From: JARDZI01 sp041639705
GTDB lineage: Bacteria > Bacillota > Clostridia > Clostridiales > Caloramatoraceae
Assembly: GCA_041639705.1 (NCBI GenBank)
Contig: JBEQBT010000009.1
Location: forward strand, 1 to 29,295
Direction of reading: 5' to 3'
DNA: 29,295 bases
Shown: piece after piece, positions 23,068-29,295 of the stretch
Layout of the letters: each line of letters begins with the position of its first letter
Position numbering within the stretch: position 1 is the stretch's first letter
Program-made: the position numbers and the translations under genes
The notes under the pieces: generated by a model
The model's database searches: none
The model's input: the letters and a program-made list of their open reading frames with translations, nothing else
What the model was told of the DNA's origin: nothing

Positions 23068-24138
23068 ATGAAAAATATTTATGACGTACTTGAGGAATTA
23101 AGAATAAATGCTGAAAAGTCTGGAGAAGAAATAAAAACCAGAAAAATAATAAAAGAATATATGGGAAGTATAAAAGAATTTAAGGAAGAACAAATATGTA
23201 ACTCCTTGATTTATTCTCATATCCAAAATGATGGAGGAAAAACTATTGCAATAAGAGAGGATTTTGATGCTGTTCTTACAGATGAAGGGGTTTATGAGCA
23301 TAGATGTGGTCATAATGGGCATACAGCAATTCTTTTAGACTTTGCTTCAAAAATTAAAGAATTGGGGAATAAAAATATAATACTTATTTTTCAATCAGCA
23401 GAGGAAACAGGTGCTGGTGCACCAGAACTCATAAGCAATGGATTTTTTAATAAGTACAAACCGGATATAATATTAGGTTGTCATAATTTCCCTGGCTATA
23501 AAGAAAATGATGTTATTATTAAATCGGGAAATTTTAATAATTCAGTAATCGGGTTTAAATGTAGTTTAAATGGAAAACCCTCACATGCTGCAAGTCCTGA
23601 ACAGGGTATAAGCCCAGCATATGCACTAGCAAAGTTAGTGAATCAATTAGAGAGTATGGGAGCAAGTGATGCTAAGATAAGCATAACACATATAAAAATG
23701 GGAGAAAATCAATATGGTACTTCAGCAGGCAACGCAATTATTCTTGGTACTATAAGGTCTTTAAATGATAACTTAATCAATGATATTGTTAAACAAATTA
23801 AAAATTCTCTTGATAAATTGGCAAACCAATATAAATTGGAAGTTGAAATAGAGACTTCAGAATATTTTAAAGGTATAATTAATTCAATAGATGTTACAGA
23901 AAGGGTAAGACAAATATGTATATATAATAATTATCCTGTTACTGACATGCCTGAGATTTTCAAAGCTGGAGAAGACTTTGGGTTCTATTTGGATTACGTA
24001 AAGGGCTGTTACTTTGGAATAGGTGCAGGAGAAGAACATCCTGATTTACACACAAAAGATTATTTTTTCAATACAAATAATTTAAAATTTGCCTCAAAGC
24101 TATTGTTTGACTTAGTTTCCAAATTTTACGGAGAATAA
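23068..24138 (+). CDS. M20-family amidohydrolase/peptidase
   Basis: Cytosolic metallohydrolase of 356 residues, M20D (aminoacylase/AbgB/hippurate hydrolase) type. Metal ligands are recognisable: the CGHNGHTA motif (Cys80, His82), the Glu pair in SAEETGAGAPE (112-113), His139 in GCHNFPG, and a late His in EEHPDLHTKDYFF. The lid or dimerisation domain contains KPSHAASPEQGISPA. Such enzymes remove acyl groups from N-acyl amino acids or split small amides or dipeptides. GAGGAGG precedes the ATG. It begins 48 bases after the exporter gene and may be cotranscribed with it, in which case processing of the exported compound is conceivable. The substrate cannot be predicted. Confidence 0.9.
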   Translation: MKNIYDVLEELRINAEKSGEEIKTRKIIKEYMGSIKEFKEEQICNSLIYSHIQNDGGKTIAIREDFDAVLTDEGVYEHRCGHNGHTAILLDFASKIKELGNKNIILIFQSAEETGAGAPELISNGFFNKYKPDIILGCHNFPGYKENDVIIKSGNFNNSVIGFKCSLNGKPSHAASPEQGISPAYALAKLVNQLESMGASDAKISITHIKMGENQYGTSAGNAIILGTIRSLNDNLINDIVKQIKNSLDKLANQYKLEVEIETSEYFKGIINSIDVTERVRQICIYNNYPVTDMPEIFKAGEDFGFYLDYVKGCYFGIGAGEEHPDLHTKDYFFNTNNLKFASKLLFDLVSKFYGE

Positions 24139-24169
24139 TTAAAAACAATTTTATTTATGGAGGACCATA

Positions 24170-24793
24170 ATGTATAATTATATTATATTTGATATTGATG
24201 GTACAATATTAGATACTGAAATTGCAGTCCTTTCATCCCTGCAAAAATTATTGCTGGAGGAATTAAATACAGATTTTAGCTTTGAAGAATTAAAATTCGC
24301 ATTAGGTATTCCTGGGGAAATAACATTAAGTAAACTTGGAATAGCAAATCCCTTCGAAGCAAATAAGAAATGGAATAGATATTTAAAAGAATATTTTCAT
24401 CATGTTAAAATATTTGATAATATTAAAGATACATTAGATAAATTAAGTGAAATTGGAATTCCAAAAGGTATAGTTACTTCAAAGACAAAAAAAGAATTCA
24501 TAAATGATTTCGTACCTTTTGGATTAACCAATTATTTCAATTTAGTAGTTTATGCAGATGATACAGAAAAGCATAAGCCTGATCCAGAACCTATTCTAAA
24601 ATTTATTGAAATATCAGGGGCAGATAAATCAAAAACTATTTATATAGGTGACACAAAATATGATATGGACTGCGCATTTAGTGCTGGTATTGACTTCGCT
24701 TTAGCATTATGGGGAGCTAAATCATCAGTAGGAATTAATGCTAATTTTATTTTAGAAAATCCTAAACAAATATTAGAACTTATAAAAGTATAA
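24170..24793 (+). CDS. HAD-superfamily hydrolase (phosphoglycolate phosphatase/PpaX-like)
   Basis: Cytosolic phosphatase of 207 residues, subfamily IA with an alpha-helical cap. Motif I is FDIDGTILDTE (nucleophile Asp8 and Asp10), motif II is VTSKTKKEF, motif III Lys is in KHKPDPEPI, and motif IV is YIGDTKYDMDCAFSAG. These motifs fit Gph, PpaX and related phosphatases that act on small phosphorylated metabolites. GGAGG precedes the ATG. It sits 31 bases after the amidohydrolase gene in the same direction, probably in one transcript. Confidence 0.88.
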   Translation: MYNYIIFDIDGTILDTEIAVLSSLQKLLLEELNTDFSFEELKFALGIPGEITLSKLGIANPFEANKKWNRYLKEYFHHVKIFDNIKDTLDKLSEIGIPKGIVTSKTKKEFINDFVPFGLTNYFNLVVYADDTEKHKPDPEPILKFIEISGADKSKTIYIGDTKYDMDCAFSAGIDFALALWGAKSSVGINANFILENPKQILELIKV

Positions 24794-24829
24794 TAGTATT
24801 ATATAAAATAATGAAAAGAGGGGAATAGC

Positions 24830-24922
24830 TTGAAGGAAAGAAATAAAATATTAAGAATTATATTAGCCTCAATATTAGCATTGGCAATGATTGTATCTAT
24901 TATGTTACCATTTATTAAATAG
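24830..24922 (+). CDS. 30-residue single-pass membrane peptide
   Basis: A small frame starts at TTG (24830) after AGAGGGG at 7-8 bases and encodes a basic N-terminus (KERNK), then one hydrophobic stretch (IILASILALAMIVSIMLPF) and a terminal Ile-Lys. It fits between the HAD gene and the ybaK-like gene, 18 bases before the latter, with its own ribosome site. Tiny basic-hydrophobic membrane peptides of this shape are common in clostridia, and I do not assign a family or function. Supporting its reality are the ribosome site, the unbroken membrane segment and the tight spacing. Against it is that so short a frame can occur by chance. Confidence 0.6.
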   Translation: MKERNKILRIILASILALAMIVSIMLPFIK

Positions 24923-24940
24923 AAAAATGGGGGATAAGCA

Positions 24941-25426
24941 TTGAATAAATTTAAGACGAATGTTATGAGAATTCTTGATAAGGCTGGAATTTTATATAAT
25001 ACATATAGTTATGATACAAGCGATGGCTTGATAGATGGTGTTTCTGCTGCAGAAAAAATAGGGAAACCCGTTGATCAAGTGTATAAAACACTTGTGGCCC
25101 AGGGAACAAGTAGAGAATATTATGTTTTTGTTATTCCTGTTGCTGAAGAACTTGATTTGAAAGCTGCAGCAAGGGCAGTGGATGAGAAAGCAATTGAGAT
25201 GATTAAGGTTACGGAAATTAATAAGGTAACGGGTTATTTTCGTGGAGGTTGCTCCCCTATAGGAATGAAAAAAGATTATAAAACAGTGTTGGATAGCTTA
25301 TGCAAAGCCTTAGATACATTTACTATAAGTGCAGGAAAGATTGGGCATCAAATTGAGATATCGCCTGCAGATTTGATAAGACTCATTAATTGCAGGACAG
25401 AAAATATTACCATGGGGGGAAAATAG
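24941..25426 (+). CDS. ybaK: Cys-tRNA(Pro)/Cys-tRNA(Cys) deacylase, YbaK/EbsC family
   Basis: Cytosolic editing enzyme of 161 residues that hydrolyses misacylated tRNA. The catalytic Lys lies in VYKTLV (about residue 49). Other conserved blocks are VIPVAEELDLKAAARAV, GYFRGGCSPIG and FTISAGKIGHQIEISPADL. It is a stand-alone YbaK, with no link to ProRS. It starts with TTG, supported by GGGGGAT 7 bases upstream and by the family alignment beginning near TNVMRILDKAGI. A bidirectional terminator follows at 25456-25500. Confidence 0.92.
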   Translation: MNKFKTNVMRILDKAGILYNTYSYDTSDGLIDGVSAAEKIGKPVDQVYKTLVAQGTSREYYVFVIPVAEELDLKAAARAVDEKAIEMIKVTEINKVTGYFRGGCSPIGMKKDYKTVLDSLCKALDTFTISAGKIGHQIEISPADLIRLINCRTENITMGGK

Positions 25427-25455
25427 ATTCTGCTTAAAAATAGTATTGAATTAGC

Positions 25456-25500
25456 AAAAGACCATGAAAAGAGTTAATCAAATTAGGTTCATGGTCTTTT
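25456..25500. terminator. Convergent terminator between ybaK and the araC-like gene
   Basis: AAAAGACCATGAA (25456-25468) pairs with TTCATGGTCTTTT (25488-25500) across a 19-base loop. T runs occur on both strands, so it can serve both convergent genes. The remaining bases to 25607 show nothing else I recognise. Confidence 0.85.
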
Positions 25501-25607
25501 GTGTTTATAAAATATATCAATGTTATATAAAATGACAAGTAAAGGGTTACATGCTGTGTCAAATCCATCAACTAATTATCCAGTACTTTGTGACTGTCAT
25601 TCTTTTG

Positions 25608-26476
25608 TTACTGTATCGGAATATATATTTTACATTTAGAATTGGGACCGATATCCTTTATATCACTATAAATTTCAAAGTCCCCAGGTACAACTTCATT
25701 TAATTCTCTACCTGAAGCTGGAAGCCATACCTTGTAAGCATACCCATCTGCACCTCCAACTTCTCCACGATGTGTTTCATTAAATACTGCATACATGCTT
25801 TTAGGAATTACTTTAGTTATTAACCCTTCAATACTGCTAATATTCTTTACTTCAGTTGCTGCAAAATAGTATACAGCCGGCTCTTGGTTTGGATTATTAG
25901 CATCCCACTTGTAGTACCAGTATGCGATATATCTTTCAGGAATTATAATATCATAAATCTTACAAAAACTGCTTATAAGCTTTTCCTGTAAAGCTATTAT
26001 TGTTTTAGTAAAATCCTCATTAAAATTAATTTCACCCTCAACACCCATTAATCTAAATTCCTTTTCAGTAAATTCTGGATCCAGAACTATGCTTCTATTA
26101 TTTGAATCAATATTATATTCACCAAGATTTAGCTTAGAAAATAATCCAATACCATTATAGGATTTTCGATATTCTCCAGGTGTTATACCAAACACCTTTT
26201 TAAACGCTCTAATAAATGCTTCCTGGGATTCAAAATTATAATCAAATATATGTCAATTAGCCTTTTATTAGTAGTAAGTAGCTCATGTGCAGCCAGGCTT
26301 AACCTTCTTTTTCTTACATAATCCATAATGGAATACCCCGTAAAAATTTGGAACAGTCTATAGAAGTGGGGTACTGAAAAATAACATTGTTCAGATATTT
26401 TTTCTAGCTTTAAATCTTCCTTTAAATTATCTTCTACATAATCAATAGCCTTTTGGAGCTTTTTTATATATTCCAT
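25608..26476 (-). pseudogene. AraC-family regulator with GyrI-like effector domain, broken by a one-base frameshift
   Basis: From the ATG at 26476 the frame encodes an N-terminal AraC helix-turn-helix (KLQKAIDYVEDNLKEDL, then QCYFSVPHFYRLFQIFTGYS, YVRKRRLSLAAHELL, RLIDI). It then loses the family pattern and stops near 26183. The next frame, entered around 26243-26252, continues with DYNFESQEAFIRAFKKVFG, ITPGEYRKSYNG and a GyrI-like small-molecule-binding domain to a stop at 25608. Restoring one base, most easily a T in the T-run on the minus strand, gives a protein of about 289 residues. It is either a true pseudogene or a sequencing error. Full-length relatives are activators of multidrug or stress genes, and the C-terminal domain binds lipophilic cations. 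Confidence 0.87.
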
Positions 26477-26562
26477 AATTTATCCCCTTATAAATTAACT
26501 AAAAAAGATATAATACATTAAATCATATCCATTTAATTATCGTATTAATCAATTAAAACTTA

Positions 26563-27042
26563 TTACTTTATTGGTATATAAATCTCACATTCACATTCAG
26601 GTCCTATACCATATCTGGAATTATAAATCTCAAAATCTCCAGCCACTTCATGATTTAACTCTCTTCCTGACTGTGGAAGCCAGGTTGTATATGCATATCC
26701 TTCTGGACCTCCTATTTCACCTCTTGCTTTTTCATTGAATACTGCGTATTCACTTCTAGAAACATTTTTTGATATAAAGCCCTCAGGAACTAGTTCTATT
26801 TCGCTAACTTCCATTGCTGCTAAATAATATACATCTGCTTCTTGACTTGCCCCATTACAATTTGTTTTGTAAAACCAAAATGCCGTATATGAATCAGGAT
26901 TAATAATATTTTTAATTTCATTAAGTCTACTAAAAAGTTTTTCCTGTAATGTGGCTATTTGTTCTGGGAAATCTCCATTAAAGTCAATTTTCTCTTCCAC
27001 CCCAACAAGCTTAAACTCCTTTGTTAAAAATTTGTGTTCCAT
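26563..27042 (-). CDS. Stand-alone GyrI-like small-molecule-binding (effector-binding) domain protein
   Basis: Cytosolic protein of 159 residues, closely similar over its whole length to the C-terminal domain of the adjacent frameshifted AraC protein. Shared blocks include YAVFNE-RGE-GG-GYAY, the WLP-SGREL stretch, AGDFEIY or PGDFEIY, and a closing IYIPI. This is the GyrI-like/SOUL-heme-type fold (Pfam GyrI-like, AraC_E_bind). No DNA-binding part is present. GGAGG precedes the ATG. It lies 86 bases upstream of the AraC gene on the same strand, which suggests local duplication of the effector domain. Possible roles are ligand sequestration or hydrolysis (some free-standing GyrI-like proteins hydrolyse cyclopropanoid toxins), or modulation of the AraC protein. 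Confidence 0.88.
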   Translation of the reverse strand: MEHKFLTKEFKLVGVEEKIDFNGDFPEQIATLQEKLFSRLNEIKNIINPDSYTAFWFYKTNCNGASQEADVYYLAAMEVSEIELVPEGFISKNVSRSEYAVFNEKARGEIGGPEGYAYTTWLPQSGRELNHEVAGDFEIYNSRYGIGPECECEIYIPIK

Positions 27043-27384
27043 TTTAACTCCTCCATATATTATATTTTAAGGGCAAATCCAACATATAAAAACACCATCG
27101 ATTTATACTTAATATATCATGGCAGTGAAGTTAAAAACTGATAATTTTTATCATGTTGAGGAAGCTATTTTGAACATTAGATACTAATTAATTTAAAGCA
27201 CAAAAGGGACAGTTACTTACTTTTTCTATTAGCAGTAAGTAAATCCAGATTTTTATATAAACATTTATGCAATCTCCTTCGTTTGGTTTTATATGATAAC
27301 AAAATCCAATCATTAGCGGCAGCTTTGCACATGTTAATGTGTCTATGAATAGCATGTTAATATAATAAATCAGGAGGTATGCCA
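27043..27384. other. Intergenic region between divergent genes
   Basis: It contains an 8-base inverted repeat TTACTTAC/GTAAGTAA (27213-27220 and 27235-27242), a short CACAT/ATGTG pair near 27329-27342, and a TATAAT (27361-27366) without a convincing -35. The ribosome site GGAGG (27373-27377) serves the transpeptidase gene. No gene is supported; the minus-strand open frame here has no ribosome site or recognisable product. Confidence 0.45.
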
Positions 27385-27762
27385 ATGCTTTACAATCAAT
27401 ATCCTATTGAGCCACTTTTCAGAGTAAAATATCAAATCACTGTAAACACCCAAAACCATACTCTTACATTATTTAGAGACAATAATGTTTATAAAACTTA
27501 TAAAGTTGCAGTTGGTAAAGCATCTACTCCAACTCCTAAAGGTACATTTAGAATTGTAAATCGTGCTGTAAATCCGGGTGGTCCCTTTGGCGCAAGATGG
27601 TTGGGACTAGATGCACCATATGGAGATTATGGAATCCATGGTACGAATGATCCTTCTTCAATAGGAAAAAATATTTCAAATGGATGCATAAGAATGTTTA
27701 ATAGGGATGTTATTGAGTTGGCAAAATTCGTTCCTATTGGAACAATAGTTAAAATAATATGA
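27385..27762 (+). CDS. L,D-transpeptidase catalytic domain protein, YkuD type
   Basis: A protein of 125 residues that is almost only a YkuD domain, with the active-site motif GIHGTNDPSSIGKNISNGCIR (catalytic Cys101, His85). NPGGPFGARWLGL and TPTPKGTFRIVNR match B. subtilis YkuD closely. L,D-transpeptidases make 3-3 peptidoglycan cross-links or attach proteins outside the membrane. There is neither a signal peptide nor the LysM domain found in YkuD, so how it reaches the wall is not evident; it may be a spore or mother-cell enzyme. The ATG at 27385 is chosen because GGAGG lies 7 bases upstream, whereas the ATG at 27379 is only one base from it. Confidence 0.9.
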   Translation: MLYNQYPIEPLFRVKYQITVNTQNHTLTLFRDNNVYKTYKVAVGKASTPTPKGTFRIVNRAVNPGGPFGARWLGLDAPYGDYGIHGTNDPSSIGKNISNGCIRMFNRDVIELAKFVPIGTIVKII

Positions 27763-27818
27763 TTACTTTATTTTAACTGTTTTAATTTAGTGCTATTTAA
27801 TTGAGAGCTGTTAGTATA

Positions 27819-27880
27819 TTGACAAAGCATAAATAAAAGATTAATATAACCATATAAGCAATTACTTATATGGTTATATT
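27819..27880 (+). promoter_or_regulatory. Promoter and perfect 16-bp inverted-repeat operator of the ArsR operon
   Basis: TTGACA (27819-27824), 17 bases, TAATAT (27842-27847). A perfect inverted repeat with 16-base arms (27843-27858 and 27865-27880) and a 6-base centre begins inside the -10 and extends past the start point. ArsR-family repressors bind such A/T-rich 12-2-12-like palindromes overlapping the promoter, so autorepression is expected. Confidence 0.88.
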
Positions 27881-27893
27881 AACGGAGGGATAC

Positions 27894-28175
27894 ATGTTAG
27901 ATAAAATTAAGGAAGTATCTGAATTATTAAAGGTATTATCTAATGACAATAGGCTATCTATAGTATGTTATCTAATTGAGAAACCAATGACTGTGAGTGA
28001 ACTTCATGAAAATTTGAAGCATCTGACACAGCCAGCTTTATCACAGCACTTGGCTATACTTAAATCCAATAAAATTTTAGATTCTAGTAAAAGTGGACTT
28101 ACAATTACCTACTATATTCGTGATAAAAGAATAGTTAATATTATAGAAGCATTAAAGTCAAACTATTGTGATTAG
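27894..28175 (+). CDS. ArsR-family repressor, probable persulfide/redox sensor (BigR/SqrR-like)
   Basis: Small dimeric winged-helix repressor of 93 residues. The ArsR core is KVLSNDNRLSIVCYLIEK, MTVSELHENLKHLTQPALSQH, LAILKSNKIL. Only two cysteines occur: Cys25 in RLSIVCYL (helix alpha2) and Cys92 in the terminal helix. BigR and SqrR have a matching pair (near 41-42 and 107-108, about 66 residues apart) that forms a disulfide or tetrasulfide bridge with persulfide; here the spacing is 67. The metal-site cysteine pairs of arsenic or cadmium sensors are absent. The following thioredoxin and rhodanese fit a sulfane-sulfur response. GGAGGG precedes the ATG at 27894. Confidence 0.9.
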   Translation: MLDKIKEVSELLKVLSNDNRLSIVCYLIEKPMTVSELHENLKHLTQPALSQHLAILKSNKILDSSKSGLTITYYIRDKRIVNIIEALKSNYCD

Positions 28176-28204
28176 TTTAATAGTTGTTTATATGGAGTTG
28201 ATAT

Positions 28205-28534
28205 TTGGTGAACATAGTAGATTCAAATGAAGTTTTGGAAAAATTAATAGAAGATAATGAAATGGTGTTAGTTTACTTTGGCGGTGAAAATTGCGGGGTA
28301 TGTAGAGCTATGAAGCCAAAAGTAGAAGAAATTCTTAAAAACTATCCAAAAGTTAAAGGTGTTCAAGTAGAAGTAGAAAAGTCATTGCAGGTGTCAGTAA
28401 AGTATAATATTTTTACTATACCTGGTATTCTTTTATTTATTGATGGAAAAGAAACAATAAGGGAAGCAAGAAATATAAGTATTATAGATTTAAATAGTAA
28501 AATATCGAGATACTACAAATTGTTTTTCGAATAA
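28205..28534 (+). CDS. Thioredoxin-family protein with CGVC active site
   Basis: Cytosolic thioredoxin-fold protein of 109 residues without signal peptide. The redox motif is ENCGVCRAM (Cys30, Cys33) and the cis-Pro loop is FTIPGILLF. The usual WCGPC Trp and Pro are replaced, so its redox potential and partners probably differ from those of general thioredoxin. It starts with TTG at 28205 (GTG at 28208 also possible), with GGAG 7 bases upstream. It lies between the ArsR repressor and a rhodanese in one operon. Reduction of persulfides or disulfides formed by the rhodanese is a reasonable inference. Confidence 0.88.
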   Translation: MVNIVDSNEVLEKLIEDNEMVLVYFGGENCGVCRAMKPKVEEILKNYPKVKGVQVEVEKSLQVSVKYNIFTIPGILLFIDGKETIREARNISIIDLNSKISRYYKLFFE

Positions 28535-28562
28535 ATTTAATTAGAAACTTAGGAGGAATTTT

Positions 28563-28883
28563 ATGTTTGAATTTTTGTTTAAAGGTGAAGGAAATTCTGT
28601 AAGTGTTAATGAATTAGATGGATTATTAGGAAAGATAAACTTAATAGATATTAGAGAACCTGACGAGTATAAAGCAGGGCATGTGCCTACAGCTAAAAAT
28701 ATACCAATGAATACAATATTGTCAAAGACTGATAAATATATTGATAAATCTAAGGAGTATCATATCATTTGCCACTCAGGCTTAAGAAGTTCAAAGACTT
28801 GCAGCGTTTTGAAGGGTAATGGGTTTAATGTGATTAATGTATCAGGTGGAACTGGAAGATATAGAGGAAACTTAGAAAAATAA
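28563..28883 (+). CDS. Single-domain rhodanese (sulfurtransferase)
   Basis: Cytosolic rhodanese domain of 106 residues. The fold blocks are NLIDIREPDEYKAGHVPTAKNIPM and YHIICHSGLRSSKT, with the catalytic Cys70 in the active loop, and the C-terminal VINVSGGTGRYRG. Such proteins carry sulfane sulfur as a cysteine persulfide. Its place after ArsR and a thioredoxin resembles persulfide-handling operons. GGAGG precedes the ATG, and an intrinsic terminator follows, closing the three-gene unit. Confidence 0.92.
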   Translation: MFEFLFKGEGNSVSVNELDGLLGKINLIDIREPDEYKAGHVPTAKNIPMNTILSKTDKYIDKSKEYHIICHSGLRSSKTCSVLKGNGFNVINVSGGTGRYRGNLEK

Positions 28884-28894
28884 ATTTAGAATAA

Positions 28895-28923
28895 TAGGGA
28901 AGGCAGTAATTTGGCCTTCCCTA
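28895..28923 (+). terminator. Intrinsic terminator of the ArsR-thioredoxin-rhodanese operon
   Basis: TAGGGAAGGC (28895-28904) pairs perfectly with GCCTTCCCTA (28914-28923), followed by ATATTTTTAA. Confidence 0.87.
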
Positions 28924-29055
28924 ATATTTTTAAATTCATGTGCAACCTATTGAAAGGGATATCAGCCTAGATTAATATATTTTCCAATGTACTATTATGG
29001 TAACAAGTAGTAAAATTGAACTGTAGCAATTACATAAATGATAGGGAGAATAGAT

Positions 29056-29295
29056 ATGAGTATAAGGTTTGCAGAATTTAGGGATTTAGAATCAATGGTA
29101 GATATATATAATCAAGCAATTATGACACATCGCTGTACTGCGGATATGGATGTGTTCTTAGTAGAGGAGAGAATTTCTTGGTATAAGGATCATCAATCCT
29201 TAGAGTATCCAATTTATGTATACGAAGTAGATAATAAAGTTGTAGGATATTTATATTTCACAGCCTATCGTTCAGGAAGAAGGGCTATGAGATAT
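29056..29295 (+). CDS. GNAT-family N-acetyltransferase, phosphinothricin acetyltransferase-like (3' end outside window)
   Basis: The first 80 residues of a GNAT enzyme that transfers acetyl from acetyl-CoA. The start IRFAEFRDLESMVDIYNQAI and the later YVYEVDNKVVGYLYF match the N-terminus and beta2-beta4 region of the PAT/YwnH group. The acetyl-CoA loop lies beyond the window. AGGGAGAA precedes the ATG. Substrate unknown; the family acts on small amines and amino acid analogues. The gene is open to the last base. Confidence 0.85.
   Translation, partial: MSIRFAEFRDLESMVDIYNQAIMTHRCTADMDVFLVEERISWYKDHQSLEYPIYVYEVDNKVVGYLYFTAYRSGRRAMRY

Noticed and set aside
27188..27385. Minus-strand open frame upstream of the transpeptidase gene
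   Set aside because: It covers the transpeptidase promoter region, lacks a ribosome site and has no recognisable motif.
1..29295. CRISPR array, prophage or integrated element
   Set aside because: No regularly spaced direct repeats, phage structural genes, integrases or recombinases were seen, and base composition is even across the window.

Overview
This window is chromosomal DNA from a low-GC Gram-positive anaerobe of the Clostridium type. The evidence is strong A/T bias, AGGAGG-type ribosome sites, frequent TTG/GTG starts, HrcA/CIRCE, T-box and NiCo RNA switches, an FchA/FolD folate pair and a mannose-family PTS. Both ends are cut inside genes (an ABC permease on the left, a GNAT acetyltransferase on the right). 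I see no rRNA, tRNA, CRISPR array or intact insertion sequence.

Layout. 1-1603: end of an iron(III)/thiamine-type ABC importer (permease plus a short ATPase). 1604-1967: an ArsR-type gene remnant cut off by a palindromic repeat, then a SigA promoter and a perfect CIRCE operator driving htpG (1968-3848). 3900-5371, minus: a cation diffusion facilitator behind a textbook NiCo riboswitch with an overlapping terminator. 5853-7402: fchA and folD. This FolD lacks two residues needed for the cyclohydrolase reaction, which FchA would supply. 7403-7790: nested inverted repeats. 7791-8396, minus: FMN azoreductase. 8497-11095, minus: a polar amino acid ABC importer behind a complete T-box leader.

11179-18966 is a sugar-catabolic locus. 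It holds a GntR/UTRA regulator, a GatY/KbaY-type aldolase, a PfkB-family kinase, AgaS, mannose-family PTS IIB-IIC-IID-IIA, and a second, divergent AgaS-like SIS protein. The set fits PTS uptake of an amino sugar such as galactosamine, deamination/isomerisation to tagatose-6-phosphate, phosphorylation, and cleavage to triose phosphates. No deacetylase is present. Matching TGGTA/TACCA motifs lie before gntR and before agaS.

18993-23019: a MarR repressor with two operators and a heterodimeric ABC exporter with one degenerate and one canonical ATP site. 23068-25426: an M20 amidohydrolase, a HAD phosphatase, a 30-residue membrane peptide and a YbaK-type deacylase. 25608-27042, minus: a frameshifted AraC/GyrI-like regulator next to a stand-alone paralogue of its effector domain. 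27385-27762: a YkuD-type L,D-transpeptidase without a signal peptide. 27819-28923: an ArsR-thioredoxin-rhodanese operon. Its ArsR has the two-cysteine layout of BigR/SqrR persulfide sensors, and its promoter carries a 16-bp perfect inverted repeat.

The least ordinary signals are the predicted persulfide-sensing operon, the division of labour between FchA and FolD, the deacetylase-less amino-sugar locus with two AgaS paralogues, and the T-box whose specifier and discriminator positions suggest different amino acids. I found no system that I can call wholly undescribed.
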